The position numbers and the translations under genes are program-made. The notes under the pieces were generated by a model. It had not been told where the DNA came from, made no database searches, and was given only the letters and a program-made list of their open reading frames with translations. 64,000 nt of DNA, taken from positions 1 through 64,000 of the forward strand of contig JAXMFT010000004.1 of assembly GCA_046347635.1 (NCBI GenBank), written 5' to 3'. This DNA is from JAGVSZ01 sp019137045 (GTDB lineage Bacteria; Pseudomonadota; Gammaproteobacteria; Burkholderiales; SG8-39). Of this stretch, positions 50,257 through 60,830 are shown one piece after another. Numbering within the stretch: position 1 is the first letter of the stretch; every line of letters begins with the position of its first letter.

Positions 50257-50655
50257 ATGGGCGCGATGCAGGAGGTGGTGGTTCCGGACATCGGCGACTT
50301 CAAGGACGTCGAGGTCATCGAGATCCTGGTCAAGGCCGGCGACGCCGTGTCGCCCGAGCAGTCGCTGGTCACGCTCGAAAGCGACAAGGCCACGATGGAG
50401 ATCCCTTCGCCGTCGGCCGGCGTGGTGAGGGAGCTGCGGCTCAAGGTCGGCGACAAGGTGTCGCAGGGGGCGCCGATCCTCGTGCTCGAGGCGGGCGCGG
50501 CGGCGGCCCCGGGCACAGTCCCCGACCGCCGCCCGCACGCCGCCGGCCGCGCCGCCGGCCGCGCCGGCCGGTGCGCCGGCCCGGGCCGCGGCGAGCGGCG
50601 CGACGCGCCGAGGTGGAGGTGCCGGACATCGGGGATTTCAAGGACGTCGAAGTGA
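50257..50655 (+). CDS. aceF: AceF fragment: first lipoyl domain
   Basis: This open frame of 132 residues encodes lipoyl domain 1, MGAMQEVVVPDIGDFKDVEV onward, with the lipoylated Lys44 in LESDKATMEIPS. After about residue 85 the frame leaves the native Ala/Pro linker (an extra G near 50510 would restore it) and reads as Arg-rich nonsense to the stop. It is the N-terminal piece of the disrupted E2. Confidence 0.7.
   Translation: MGAMQEVVVPDIGDFKDVEVIEILVKAGDAVSPEQSLVTLESDKATMEIPSPSAGVVRELRLKVGDKVSQGAPILVLEAGAAAAPGTVPDRRPHAAGRAAGRAGRCAGPGRGERRDAPRWRCRTSGISRTSK
50287..50322 (+). repeat. 36-nt direct repeat, copy A (lipoyl domain of aceF)
   Basis: This stretch encodes DIGDFKDVEVIE and is identical base for base to 51953-51988 in lpdA. 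A third, less exact copy lies in lipoyl domain 2 near 50623-50660. Identical repeats 1.7 kb apart may cause assembly error or gene conversion. Confidence 0.85.
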
Positions 50656-50737
50656 TCGAGATCCTGGTCAAGCCGGGCGATCGCGTCGCGGCCGGGCAGT
50701 CGCTGATCTCGCTCCTTTCGAGAGCGACAAGGCGACG

Positions 50738-51922
50738 ATGAGTTCCTTCGCCGGCCGCCGGGGTGGTGAAGGAACTGTTGCTCGCGATCGGCGACAAGGT
50801 ATCGCAGGGCGCGCCGATCCTCGTGCTGGAGGAGTCCGGCGCCCCATCCGAGGACGAGCGCCGCCGCGGCGGGCGGGACCGCACCCTGCGGCACCCGCGC
50901 CCGCGCCGGCGCGGCAGCCGCCCCCGCCCGACATGACGCGCAGCGTGGAGATCCCGATCCCGGCGCGTACCCCGCCGGTGCCGCCGGAACTGACCGGGAG
51001 CGGGCCGGCGGCCCTGCGGCCGCACGCGAGCCCCTCGGTGCGCAAGTTCGCGCGCGAGCTCGGAGTCGAGCTCGCGCGGGTCACCGGCAGCGGCCCGAAG
51101 GGCCGCGTCCTGGTGACCGATGTTCAGGCGTTCGTGAAGGGCGCGCTCGCGCGCGGCGCCGCGGCGCCGGCCGCGCCCGCGGTGGGCGGGCTGAGCGTGC
51201 TGCCGTGGCCGCAGGTCGACTTCGCCAAGTTCGGCCCGATCGAGACGCGCGCGCTGTCGCGCATCAAGAAGATCTCGGGCGCGAACCTGCACCGCAACTG
51301 GGTGATGATCCCGCACGTCACCAACCACGAGGTCGCCGACATCACCGAGCTCGAGGCGCTGCGGGTGCAGCTGAACAAGGAGAACGAGAAGTCGGGCGTG
51401 AAGCTGACGATGCTCGCCTTCCTCGTCAAGGCGTGCGTCGCCGCGCTCAAGAAGCATCCCGAGTTCAACAGCTCGCTCGACGGCGACAACCTGGTGCTCA
51501 AGGGCTACTACCACATCGGGTTCGCCGCCGACACGCCCAACGGCCTGGTCGTGCCGGTGATCAAGGACGCCGACCGCAAGGGCATCCTGGAGGTCGCGAA
51601 GGAGACGGGCGATCTCGCCCGGCAGGCGCGCGAGGGCAAGCTCAAGCCCGCCGACATGCAGGGCGGGACCTTCTCCATCTCGAGCCTCGGCGGCATCGGC
51701 GGCACGTCGTTCACCCCGATCATCAACGCGCCCGAGGTCGCGATCCTCGGCGTCTCGCGCTCGTCGCAGCAGCCGGTGTGGGAGGGGAAGGAATTCGTGC
51801 CGCGGCTCATGCTGCCGTTGTCGCTCTCCTATGACCACCGCGTGATCGACGGCGCGTCCGCCGCCCGCTTCAACGCCTACCTCGCGCAGCTGCTCGCCGA
51901 CTTCCGGCGCGCGATGCTGTAG
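50738..51922 (+). CDS. aceF: AceF fragment: E3-binding and acetyltransferase catalytic domains
   Basis: From about 50880 this frame carries the native Pro/Ala linker, a peripheral subunit-binding domain (SPSVRKFARELGVELARVTGSGPKGRVLVTD, in part) and the 230-residue catalytic domain with NHEVADITELE and the active-site DHRVIDGASAARF. Its first 45 codons are out of the lipoyl frame. The ATG at 50738 is therefore not a natural start; this is the C-terminal part of aceF. It ends nine bases before lpdA. Confidence 0.8.
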   Translation: MSSFAGRRGGEGTVARDRRQGIAGRADPRAGGVRRPIRGRAPPRRAGPHPAAPAPAPARQPPPPDMTRSVEIPIPARTPPVPPELTGSGPAALRPHASPSVRKFARELGVELARVTGSGPKGRVLVTDVQAFVKGALARGAAAPAAPAVGGLSVLPWPQVDFAKFGPIETRALSRIKKISGANLHRNWVMIPHVTNHEVADITELEALRVQLNKENEKSGVKLTMLAFLVKACVAALKKHPEFNSSLDGDNLVLKGYYHIGFAADTPNGLVVPVIKDADRKGILEVAKETGDLARQAREGKLKPADMQGGTFSISSLGGIGGTSFTPIINAPEVAILGVSRSSQQPVWEGKEFVPRLMLPLSLSYDHRVIDGASAARFNAYLAQLLADFRRAML

Positions 51923-51931
51923 GGCGCGCCG

Positions 51932-53722
<1,791 letters not shown>

Positions 53723-53728
53723 CGGGTC

Positions 53729-54448
53729 CTAGTAGAAGCGGTAGCCGAAGACGGTGCCGAACGTGGTGGTGGCGCGGTCGGCGCCGCCGGCCTCGCCCGG
53801 GTCGCCGTAGAGGCGGTCGTAGCCGAGCGACGTGCTGACGTAGAGATTGCGGTCGAGCGTGTAGCGCCACGAGAGGCGGAAGCCGGCGCCCGGCTCGCCG
53901 TAGCGCAGCGACTGGCGCGCGAGCGCGTCTCCCGCCATCAGGGCGTAACCCGGCGCGGCCGCGCCCGACTGCCCGAGGGTGAACCCTCCGGAGAGCGTGA
54001 ACGAGTGGCGCTCGGCCACGCTGACGTCGTAGCTCGCGCCGAAGTCGATCCGGGTTGCAGCGATGCGGGGGTCGTCGATGGACTGGCGCACCGCGGACGA
54101 GAACGTCCAGTTCGCGTGGCGGTAGCCGAAATACGCCCCGCCGTCGACGGGCACGACGTCGCTTCCGGGCAGGAGCAGCGCGGGCGGCGGGGTGCCGGGG
54201 ATGGCCAGGCTCGTGCGCAGCCCGGGATCGAACGCGCCGGCACGCGCAGGATTGAACCCCTGGCCATCGCGCGGCCCGACGAAAAACCCCCCGAGCCACG
54301 GCGAGGCGCTCACCGCGCGATCGACGCCGGCTGCGCTCCACCACTGCGTGCGCACCGGGCTCCGCTCGGCCGGCGGCGCGTCGAGCCGCTGCGCCGCCGC
54401 GGGGGCGGCCGCGAGGCCGAGGGCGAGGAGGACGCTGGCGAGGCGCAT
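53729..54448 (-). CDS. Outer-membrane beta-barrel protein (MipA/OmpV-like)
   Basis: The 239-residue product has a signal peptide (MRLASVLLALGLAAAPAAAQ) and, from about residue 95, alternating beta strands (GAYFGYRHANWTFSSAVRQS, RIDFGASYDVSV, HSFTLSGGFTLG) ending in FGYRFY, the C-terminal aromatic signal of outer-membrane proteins. The pattern resembles MipA/OmpV scaffolding proteins but is too diverged to be sure. It converges on lpdA with a 6-nt gap. A TAGAAT hexamer lies upstream of its start. Confidence 0.7.
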   Translation of the reverse strand: MRLASVLLALGLAAAPAAAQRLDAPPAERSPVRTQWWSAAGVDRAVSASPWLGGFFVGPRDGQGFNPARAGAFDPGLRTSLAIPGTPPPALLLPGSDVVPVDGGAYFGYRHANWTFSSAVRQSIDDPRIAATRIDFGASYDVSVAERHSFTLSGGFTLGQSGAAAPGYALMAGDALARQSLRYGEPGAGFRLSWRYTLDRNLYVSTSLGYDRLYGDPGEAGGADRATTTFGTVFGYRFY

Positions 54449-54505
54449 TGCGACGGCAGGGTGAACGATGGACGAATTCTACGCCTGCGCCCGCGCGCGG
54501 GGGCA

Positions 54506-54519
54506 AGGGACTAGTCCCT
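54506..54519. repeat. 14-nt perfect palindrome upstream of rpiA
   Basis: AGGGACTAGTCCCT lies in the 111-nt gap between the outer-membrane protein gene and rpiA. It could be an operator or a small hairpin; nothing else supports either role. Confidence 0.35.
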
Positions 54520-54559
54520 CGGGTCGAGGGCCCCGGACCCTCCGCTAGAATCCGGCGCC

Positions 54560-55234
54560 ATGACCCAGGACGACCTGAAACAGGCAGTTGCGCGCGCCGC
54601 GCTGCAATACGTCGTCGATGACGCCGTCATCGGCGTGGGCAGCGGCTCGACCGCCAACTACTTCATCGACGAGCTGGGCGCGCGCGCGGGCAGGATCCGC
54701 GGCGCGGTGGCGAGCTCCGAGCGCACCGCCGAGCGCCTGCGCCGCCACGGCATCCCGCTCGTCGACCTGAACGAGGTCGACGCGCTGCCGGTGTACATCG
54801 ACGGGGCGGACGAGGTCACCGCGGGTGGCGCGATGATCAAGGGCGGCGGCGGCGCGCTCACGCGCGAGAAGATCGTCGCCGCGGTGTCGCGCCGCTTCGT
54901 CTGCATCGCCGACGAATCGAAGCTGGTGACGGTGCTCGGCGCGTTTCCGCTCCCGGTCGAGGTGATCCCGATGGCGCGCGCGCACGTCGCGCGCGAGATC
55001 GTGCGGCTGGGGGGCGAGCCGCGGCAGCGCGCGGACTTCCTGACCGACAACGGCAACGCCGTGCTGGACGTGCGCGGCCTCGCGATCACCGATCCCGCCG
55101 CTCTGGAGGAGCGGCTCAACAACATCGTGGGCGTGGTCACGAACGGCCTCTTCGCCCGGCGCGGCGCGGACGTGGTGCTGCTCGGAACGCCCGCGGGCGT
55201 GCAGACGATGGTCCGGACCGACTCGGCGCCGTAG
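54560..55234 (+). CDS. rpiA: Ribose-5-phosphate isomerase A
   Basis: RpiA interconverts ribose-5-phosphate and ribulose-5-phosphate in the pentose phosphate pathway. The 224-residue protein has the phosphate loop GVGSGSTANYFID, YIDGADEVT with the catalytic acid, KGGGGALTREKI and ADESKLV. A TAGAAT hexamer ends 8 nt before the ATG, so the mRNA is probably close to leaderless. It stands alone. Confidence 0.97.
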   Translation: MTQDDLKQAVARAALQYVVDDAVIGVGSGSTANYFIDELGARAGRIRGAVASSERTAERLRRHGIPLVDLNEVDALPVYIDGADEVTAGGAMIKGGGGALTREKIVAAVSRRFVCIADESKLVTVLGAFPLPVEVIPMARAHVAREIVRLGGEPRQRADFLTDNGNAVLDVRGLAITDPAALEERLNNIVGVVTNGLFARRGADVVLLGTPAGVQTMVRTDSAP

Positions 55235-55302
55235 CGACGCCGCCGGGTCGCGCGCGGAGCCGCGCGGCAGGCGGCGCGACGACGCCCGCGGCGGGCGCGC
55301 CG

Positions 55303-55575
55303 TCAGGGCTTCTTCGGCACGTAGCCGGACGCTTCGTCGGCGCCGCCGCCGAAGAAGTACTTCTCCGACTGCTCCAGCAGGTACTTGCGCGCCTTTGCGT
55401 CCGCGAGGTTGAGGCGCATCTCGTTGATCAGGCGCGTCTGCTGCGCCTGCCACATCTGCCACGCCTCCCGCGACACGTTTTCCCAGATGCGCTTGCCGAG
55501 CTCGCCCGGCAGCGGCGGGACGGCGAGGCCCTCGGCCTCGCGCCCGAGCTTCACGCACTTGACCATTCTCGCCAT
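55303..55575 (-). CDS. yggX: YggX-like Fe(II)-trafficking / oxidative damage protection protein
   Basis: The 90-residue protein starts MARMVKCVKLGREAEGL, with the conserved Cys7, and contains WQMWQAQQTRLINEMRLN, both family signatures. YggX protects iron-sulfur clusters and limits oxidative damage; the gene is often near mutY, here near argA instead. argA lies 41 nt upstream on the same strand, so the two may be co-transcribed, although a TAGAAT hexamer upstream of yggX also allows its own promoter. Confidence 0.95.
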   Translation of the reverse strand: MARMVKCVKLGREAEGLAVPPLPGELGKRIWENVSREAWQMWQAQQTRLINEMRLNLADAKARKYLLEQSEKYFFGGGADEASGYVPKKP

Positions 55576-55616
55576 GGGGCCACTCCGTGTCGCGGTGTGG
55601 CGCGGATTCTACGCGC

Positions 55617-56933
55617 CTAGATCGCCTTGACCAGGACGCGGGAGCGGCGCTGCCAGTTGTAGAGCGAGCGCTTCTCGCGCGGGAGCGCCTCCGCGCCCGT
55701 CGCCGCGAAGCCGCGCTCGGCGAACCACTGCGCGGTGCGGGTGGTGAGGACGAAGAGCTTCTTCATGCCGGCGGCGCGCGCGCGCTCCTCGATCGCGCGC
55801 ATGAGCTTCTCGCCGTGCCCGTTGCCGCGGTACTCGGGCCGGACCGCGAGGCAGGCGAGCTCGCCCGCGCGCGTGCGCGGGAAGGGATAGAGCGCCGCGC
55901 AGCCGAGGATCATGCGGTCGTGCTCGAGGACGCTGAAACGGCCGATCTCGCGCTCGAGCAGCTCGCGCCCGCGCCGCACCAGCGTGCCGTCGGCCTCCAG
56001 CGGCGCGATGAGCTGCAGGATGCCGCCGACGTCCTCGATCGTGGCCGGGCGCAGCCGCTCGAGCTTGTCGGCGGTGATCATGCTGCCCGAGCCCTCGTGC
56101 GTGAAGAGCTCGGCGAGCAGCGCGCCGTCGACGTTGCGCGCGATGACGTGGGCGCGCTCCACGCCCGCGCGCACCGCCTCGACCGCGTGCGCGAGGTACA
56201 CGCGCGAGTCCCCGGTGAGGTGGCGGCCGCTCGCGAGCAGCCGCTCGGCCTCGTTCGCGCTCAGCTCCGGCAGCAGGCGGCCGTCGGCGCCGGCGAGCGC
56301 CGCGTCCGAGAAGAAGACGAGCTTGGCCGCGCCCAGCGCCGCGGCGGTCGCCACCGCGACGTCCTCCATCGCCAGGTTGAAGACCTCCCCGGTCGGGGAG
56401 AAGCCGATCGGGGACACGATGACGATGTTGCCGGCGTCCAGGCAGCCGGCGATCGCCGGCGCGTCGACTCTCCGCACCGCGCCGGTGTGCTGGTAGTCGA
56501 CCCCGTCGTGGACGCCCATCGGCCGCGCGGTGATGAAGTTGCCGGACACGGTGTTGATCGCCGCGCCCGCCATCGGGGTGTTCGGCAGCCCGAGGGAGAG
56601 GAGCGCGTCCATCTCGACGCGCAGCAGGCCCACCGCGGCCTTGACGCACTCGAGCGCGACCGGGTCGGTGACGCGCAGGCCCTGGTGGTAGCGCGGCCGC
56701 TGCCTGCGCGCGGCGAGCTGCGCCTCGATCTGCGGGCGCGAGCCGTGCACCAGCACGAGCCGGATGCCGGCGCTGCGCAGCAGGTTGAGGTCGTGCGCGA
56801 GCGCCACGAACCGGCCCTCGGCCACCAGCTCGCCGCCGAACGCGATGACGAACGTGCGTCCGCGGAAGGCGTTGAAGTACGGCGCCACCGACCGGAACCA
56901 CGTCACGAAGCTCGCATCGGGTTTGGAGCGCAT
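55617..56933 (-). CDS. argA: N-acetylglutamate synthase
   Basis: ArgA acetylates glutamate, the first step of arginine synthesis. The 438-residue protein (start MRSKPDASFVTWFRSVAPY at 56933) has an N-terminal amino-acid-kinase domain (FVIAFGGELVAEGRF, LVHGSRPQIEAQL), which binds the arginine inhibitor, and a C-terminal GNAT domain (ELACLAVRPEYRGNGHGEKLM, in part). This is the classical bifunctional-looking ArgA. A TAGAAT hexamer lies about 30 nt upstream. The ATG at 56987 would lie upstream of that hexamer and is not chosen. Confidence 0.95.
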   Translation of the reverse strand: MRSKPDASFVTWFRSVAPYFNAFRGRTFVIAFGGELVAEGRFVALAHDLNLLRSAGIRLVLVHGSRPQIEAQLAARRQRPRYHQGLRVTDPVALECVKAAVGLLRVEMDALLSLGLPNTPMAGAAINTVSGNFITARPMGVHDGVDYQHTGAVRRVDAPAIAGCLDAGNIVIVSPIGFSPTGEVFNLAMEDVAVATAAALGAAKLVFFSDAALAGADGRLLPELSANEAERLLASGRHLTGDSRVYLAHAVEAVRAGVERAHVIARNVDGALLAELFTHEGSGSMITADKLERLRPATIEDVGGILQLIAPLEADGTLVRRGRELLEREIGRFSVLEHDRMILGCAALYPFPRTRAGELACLAVRPEYRGNGHGEKLMRAIEERARAAGMKKLFVLTTRTAQWFAERGFAATGAEALPREKRSLYNWQRRSRVLVKAI

Positions 56934-57056
56934 GGGTCTTGTGATCGATTCGGACGAGGCGCATTCTAGAGCATGGCCCGGCGGCACCCGGCGGCGGTCA
57001 ACCGCGGCGGCCGCTGCGGCGTTGAAGCCGGGCTGCGCATCGAACGGAGGTCACGA

Positions 57057-57641
57057 ATGTTCCTGAAACGCACCCTCGCCGCGCTCGCGGCCGCCTGCAC
57101 GATGGGCGCCGCGCACGCGCAGAGCGCGACCATCCAGACCGACTGGGCCACGTTCGGCAAGTTCCTCTCGGTGGTCCACGCGCTGATGCAGGCCTCGGAG
57201 AAATCGGGAGGCGACCCGAAGGCGGTGCAGCAGGCGATGGACGACATCCTCGCCGGCCGCAACGCGGACGCGAACGAGCTCGCGCTGCAGATCTTCGGCG
57301 AGGTGCCCGCCGCCGAGCGCGAGAAGATGCTCTCGATCGGCCGCTCGATGGTGGCCATGAACCAGCGCGAGATGGCTGCGGGAGCGCGCGCGTCGGGCGA
57401 CCTCGCGGCCCTAAAGGCGCGCAAGGACCTCACCGAGATCGGTCTCGTCTACCACGACAACGCCCAGTTCCTGGACGCGGTAAAGCGCAACGACGTGCTC
57501 GCGGTGCGCCTCTTCCTCGCCGGGCGGGGCGTGGACCCGAACGCCCGGGACCTGCTCGGTGCCTCGGCGCTCGACATCGCGCAGCGCGCGGGCCACGCGG
57601 AGATGGCGGAGCTGCTCGCCGCCGGCGCCCGCGCCCGGTAG
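57057..57641 (+). CDS. Secreted ankyrin-repeat-like protein
   Basis: The 194-residue protein (MFLKRTLAALAAACTMGAAHAQ, a signal peptide) follows GGAGGT. The middle is a helical region of unknown type, and the last 60 residues (FLDAVKRNDVLAVRLFLAGRGVDPNARDLLGASALDIAQRAGHAEMAELLAAG, in part) form one and a half ankyrin repeats. It would be periplasmic. The function is unknown. It diverges from argA and converges on rsmE. Confidence 0.75.
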   Translation: MFLKRTLAALAAACTMGAAHAQSATIQTDWATFGKFLSVVHALMQASEKSGGDPKAVQQAMDDILAGRNADANELALQIFGEVPAAEREKMLSIGRSMVAMNQREMAAGARASGDLAALKARKDLTEIGLVYHDNAQFLDAVKRNDVLAVRLFLAGRGVDPNARDLLGASALDIAQRAGHAEMAELLAAGARAR

Positions 57642-57644
57642 CGC

Positions 57645-58388
57645 TCAGCAGTCCCCGAACAGCGCCTGCAAGGCGGCGAGCGCGGCGAGCGGCGCGGTCT
57701 CGGTGCGCAGCACGCGCGGGCCGAAGCGCACCACCGCGTATCCGGCCGCGGTTGCGATCCGCCGCTCCGCCGCGGTGAGCCCGCCCTCGGGCCCGACCAG
57801 GACGGCGACCGGCGGCGCGACGGCGAGCGCGCGCAGCGTCTGCGCGCCGTCGGGCGCGAGCAGAATGCGGGTGCCCGCCGCCGGGAGCGCGGCGAAGTAC
57901 TCGTCGAACCGGAGGCTCGGCGCGACCGGCGGCACGCGGTTGCGGCCGCACTGCTCGCAGGCCGCGATCGCGACGTTCTGCCAGTGGACCTCGCGGCGCT
58001 CCCGCCGCTCGCTCGAGAGGCGCACCACCGACCGCGCGGTCAGGACCGGCTGGATCGCCGCGACGCCGAGCTCGGTCGCCTTCTGCAGGACGAGGTCCAT
58101 CCGGTCCCCGGCGCACACGCCCTGCGCGAGGTGCACCCCGAGCGGCGACTCGCGGTCGACCGCGCGCCGATCGCGCACCGAGGCGTGCACCCCGCGCCTG
58201 CCCTGGACGGTGATCACGGCGGCGGACTCGTGCCCGTCGCCGCCGAAGAGCGTCACCGCGTCGCCGGTTCGCAGGCGGAGCGCCGCCACGTGCCGCGCGG
58301 CGCGCTCGGAGAGCGCGACCGTCGCGCCGGGCGCGAGCGGCTCCTCGCAGTAGAGGCGCGGCGCGGCGGGGCCGGGGAGGGCCGACAT
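57645..58388 (-). CDS. rsmE: 16S rRNA (uracil-1498-N3)-methyltransferase
   Basis: RsmE methylates U1498 of 16S rRNA in the assembled 30S subunit. The 247-residue SPOUT protein has QKATELGVAAIQPVLTARS, VLVGPEGGLTAAE and the knot end LGPRVLRTETAPLAAL (here FGPRVLRTETA). A TAGAAT hexamer ends only 6 nt before the ATG with no ribosome-binding site, pointing to a leaderless transcript. Confidence 0.94.
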   Translation of the reverse strand: MSALPGPAAPRLYCEEPLAPGATVALSERAARHVAALRLRTGDAVTLFGGDGHESAAVITVQGRRGVHASVRDRRAVDRESPLGVHLAQGVCAGDRMDLVLQKATELGVAAIQPVLTARSVVRLSSERRERREVHWQNVAIAACEQCGRNRVPPVAPSLRFDEYFAALPAAGTRILLAPDGAQTLRALAVAPPVAVLVGPEGGLTAAERRIATAAGYAVVRFGPRVLRTETAPLAALAALQALFGDC

Positions 58389-58427
58389 GCTACGATTCTA
58401 GCGACGGTCGTCGGAGCGAGGTCCCGC

Positions 58428-58979
58428 GTGGCGGTGCAATCCCCGGTGTGCGATTTCGGCTGGAAGGCGGTGGATTTCGACCTGCCGGGGGTCGACGGCA
58501 AGCGCCACACGCTCGCGTCCGCGCGCGGACCCGCCGGCGCGCTGGTGATGTTCATCTGCAACCACTGCCCGTACGTGAAAGCGATCCGCGCGCGCATCGT
58601 CCGCGACTGCGGCGAGCTCGCGGCGCACGGGATCGGCTCGATCGCGATCATGTCCAACGACCCCGCCGAGTACCCCGAGGACTCGTTCGAGAACATGCGC
58701 CGCGTGGCCGCGGAGTCGGGATTCACCTTCCCGTACGTCCTCGACGCGACGCAGGACGTGGCGCGCGCCTATGCGGCGGTGTGCACGCCCGAGTTCTTCG
58801 GGTTCAACGCCGCGCTCGAGCTCCAGTACCACGGCCGCCTGGACGCGTCCAAGACGAGCCCGGTCGAGGGCGCGACGCGCGAGCTCTTCGACGCCATGGT
58901 GCGCATCGCGCGCACGGGCAGGGGCCCCGCCGAGCAGACCGCCGCCCTCGGCTGCTCGATCAAGTGGAAGCATTCGTAG
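58428..58979 (+). CDS. Thioredoxin-fold peroxiredoxin-like protein
   Basis: The 183-residue protein belongs to the thioredoxin-like group with the motif FICNHCPYVKAI, where CNHC takes the place of CxxC. DFDLPGVDGKRHTLA at the N-terminus and TPEFFGFNAALELQYHGRLD are typical of the peroxiredoxin-like family. There is no signal peptide. It starts with GTG at 58428 and diverges from rsmE by 39 nt. It probably reduces or protects a cytoplasmic thiol; the partner is not known. Confidence 0.82.
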   Translation: MAVQSPVCDFGWKAVDFDLPGVDGKRHTLASARGPAGALVMFICNHCPYVKAIRARIVRDCGELAAHGIGSIAIMSNDPAEYPEDSFENMRRVAAESGFTFPYVLDATQDVARAYAAVCTPEFFGFNAALELQYHGRLDASKTSPVEGATRELFDAMVRIARTGRGPAEQTAALGCSIKWKHS

Positions 58980-59051
58980 CACCCGCGCGGCGATGCGCGC
59001 GGTCGCGCTGATCGGGATCCTGCCGCGCGCACGCGCCCGGGCGCGCGGCGC

Positions 59052-59825
59052 GTGAGCCCCGCAATCGAGGTCCGCGACCTCGTCAAGCGCTTCGGCCGGG
59101 TCGAGGCGGTGCGGGGCATCTCCTTCACCGTCGCGCGCGGGTCGACCTGCGCGCTGCTCGGCGGCAACGGCGCGGGCAAGACCACCACGCTCTCGATGCT
59201 GCTCGGCGTGCTGCTGCCGAGCGCGGGATCGGTCCGCGTGCTGGGCGAGGACATCGGTCGCCACCGCTACCGCGTGCTCGGGCGGATGAACTTCACCTCG
59301 CCCTACGTCGACCTGCCCAAGAAGCTCACCGTGGAGGAGAACCTGCGCATGTTCGCGCGGCTGTACGGCGTGCGCGACATGAAGCGCCGCATCGCCGCGC
59401 TCGCGGCCGAGCTCGACCTGGCGGACATCCTCGCGCGCGCCTACGGCACGCTCTCGGCCGGCATGCGCACGCGCGTGTCGGTGGCCAAGGCGCTGCTGAA
59501 CGAGCCCGAGCTCATCCTGCTCGACGAGCCGACCGCCTCGCTCGACCCCGACGTCGGGGACCGCGTGCGCGCCCAGCTCCTCGACTACCGCCGGCGCACC
59601 GGCGCCACGATGTTGCTCGCCTCGCACAACATGCCCGAGGTGGAGCGCATGTGCGACGCGGTGCTGATGATGCGTGCCGGGCGGATCGTGGACTCGGGCG
59701 CGCCGGCGGAGCTGATCGCGCGCTACGGCCGCTCCACGATGGAGGAGGTGTTCCTGGACGTGGCGCGCCGGCCGGAGCCGGCCGGCGCGACCGCGCCGGG
59801 CGGATTGCGGGAGGACGACGAGTGA
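59052..59825 (+). CDS. ABC-2 exporter ATP-binding protein
   Basis: The 257-residue ATPase has Walker A GGNGAGKTTT (with glycine where proline is usual), the signature LSAGMRTRVSVAKAL in place of LSGGQ, Walker B LILLDEPTASLDPDV and the H-loop ASHN. It pairs with the membrane protein that overlaps its stop (GTGA). The LSAGM variant and the partner type fit drug, polysaccharide or lipid exporters of the NodIJ/DrrAB class. Substrate unknown. It starts with GTG at 59052. Confidence 0.92.
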   Translation: MSPAIEVRDLVKRFGRVEAVRGISFTVARGSTCALLGGNGAGKTTTLSMLLGVLLPSAGSVRVLGEDIGRHRYRVLGRMNFTSPYVDLPKKLTVEENLRMFARLYGVRDMKRRIAALAAELDLADILARAYGTLSAGMRTRVSVAKALLNEPELILLDEPTASLDPDVGDRVRAQLLDYRRRTGATMLLASHNMPEVERMCDAVLMMRAGRIVDSGAPAELIARYGRSTMEEVFLDVARRPEPAGATAPGGLREDDE

Positions 59826-60631
59826 CGCCGCCCGCGGTCCTCGCGCTGCGGCGGATGTACGCGATGGTGCTGCGCCATCTCTATCTCTTCCGCAAGTCGT
59901 GGATCCGGGTGCTGGAGATGGCCTACTGGCCGACGATGCAGATGGTGCTGTGGGGCTTCATCGCCAAGTTCCTCGCCACGAACTCGTCCTGGGTCGCGCA
60001 GGTGCCGGGGCTGCTCGTCTCGGCGCTGCTGCTGTGGGAGGTTCTCTTCCGCGGCCAGCTCGGGGTGGCGCTCTCCTTCTTCGAGGAGCTCTACGCGCGC
60101 AACCTCGGGCACCTGTTCGTGAGCCCGCTGCGGCCGCTCGAGCTGGTCGCGTCGATGATCGCGGTCTCGTTCTTCCGCACCGCGATCGGGGTGGGGGCCG
60201 CGATCGCGCTCGCGGTCGCGCTCTACCGCTACTCGATCTTCGACCTCGGCGTGCCGCTCGTCACGTTCTTCGCCAACCTGCTCGTCTGCGGCTGGGCGAT
60301 CGGCCTGATGGTGGCGGCGCTGGTGATGCGCTACGGCCTCGCGGCGGAGAACTTCGCCTGGGGCGCGATCTTCGTCGCCGCGCCGGTGAGCGGGATCTAC
60401 TACCCGATCAGCGTGCTGCCGGACTGGCTGCAGGCGGTCGCGTGGTGCCTGCCGACGAGCCACGTGTTCGAGGGCATGCGCGCGGTGCTGCTCGAGCGCA
60501 CGTTTCTCTGGCGCGAGTTCTGGACCGCGGTGGGCCTGAACGTGCTGTACGTGGCCGCCGGGATCGCGCTCTTCCTCGCGGCGTTCAACGGCGCCCGGCG
60601 GCGCGGGATGCTGCTCCAGATCGGCGAGTAG
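59822..60631 (+). CDS. ABC-2 type transporter permease
   Basis: The 269-residue membrane protein has six predicted segments; the C-terminal part SGIYYPISVLPDWLQAVAWCLPTSHVFEGMRAVL (in part) is the ABC-2 permease signature. The GTG at 59822 overlaps the ATPase stop, so both are made at equal levels. Upstream in-frame sequence is a shadow of the ATPase gene. Two small secreted proteins follow. Confidence 0.9.
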   Translation: MTPPAVLALRRMYAMVLRHLYLFRKSWIRVLEMAYWPTMQMVLWGFIAKFLATNSSWVAQVPGLLVSALLLWEVLFRGQLGVALSFFEELYARNLGHLFVSPLRPLELVASMIAVSFFRTAIGVGAAIALAVALYRYSIFDLGVPLVTFFANLLVCGWAIGLMVAALVMRYGLAAENFAWGAIFVAAPVSGIYYPISVLPDWLQAVAWCLPTSHVFEGMRAVLLERTFLWREFWTAVGLNVLYVAAGIALFLAAFNGARRRGMLLQIGE

Positions 60632-60830
60632 CCACCGCCGCCCCGCTCAGGCCGGAGCCTGCGCCCGGCGCCGCGCGCACCACCGCCGCGCGCATCGGGC
60701 GGCCGTCCCCGCCTGTAATCGTCGCGACCTTGGCGCGACCAAAGGGGGCCAGCGTGTTGCAGGCGCCGCGGCGGCGCAGTGCCGCAGCGGAGAACCCCGA
60801 ACCGGTCTTTCAACCCAAGGAGATGGAATC

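Larger units (their letters stand above)
50257..51922 (+). pseudogene. aceF: aceF, dihydrolipoamide acetyltransferase E2, frame-disrupted
   Basis: Taken together this locus encodes a two-lipoyl E2: lipoyl domain 1 (50257 to about 50500), Ala/Pro linker, lipoyl domain 2 (about 50610-50850), linker, E3/E1-binding domain and catalytic domain. The reading frame changes at about 50510, 50605, 50715, 50740 and 50845-50880. Lipoyl 2 begins EVEVPDIGDFKDVEVIEILV in one frame and resumes as ESDKATM and then SPAAGVVKELLLAIGDKV in others. The protein sequence is well conserved on both sides of each shift, which argues for sequencing or assembly error in a repeat rather than old decay. E2 is essential for aerobic growth on sugars, so a true null would be surprising. 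Confidence 0.75.
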
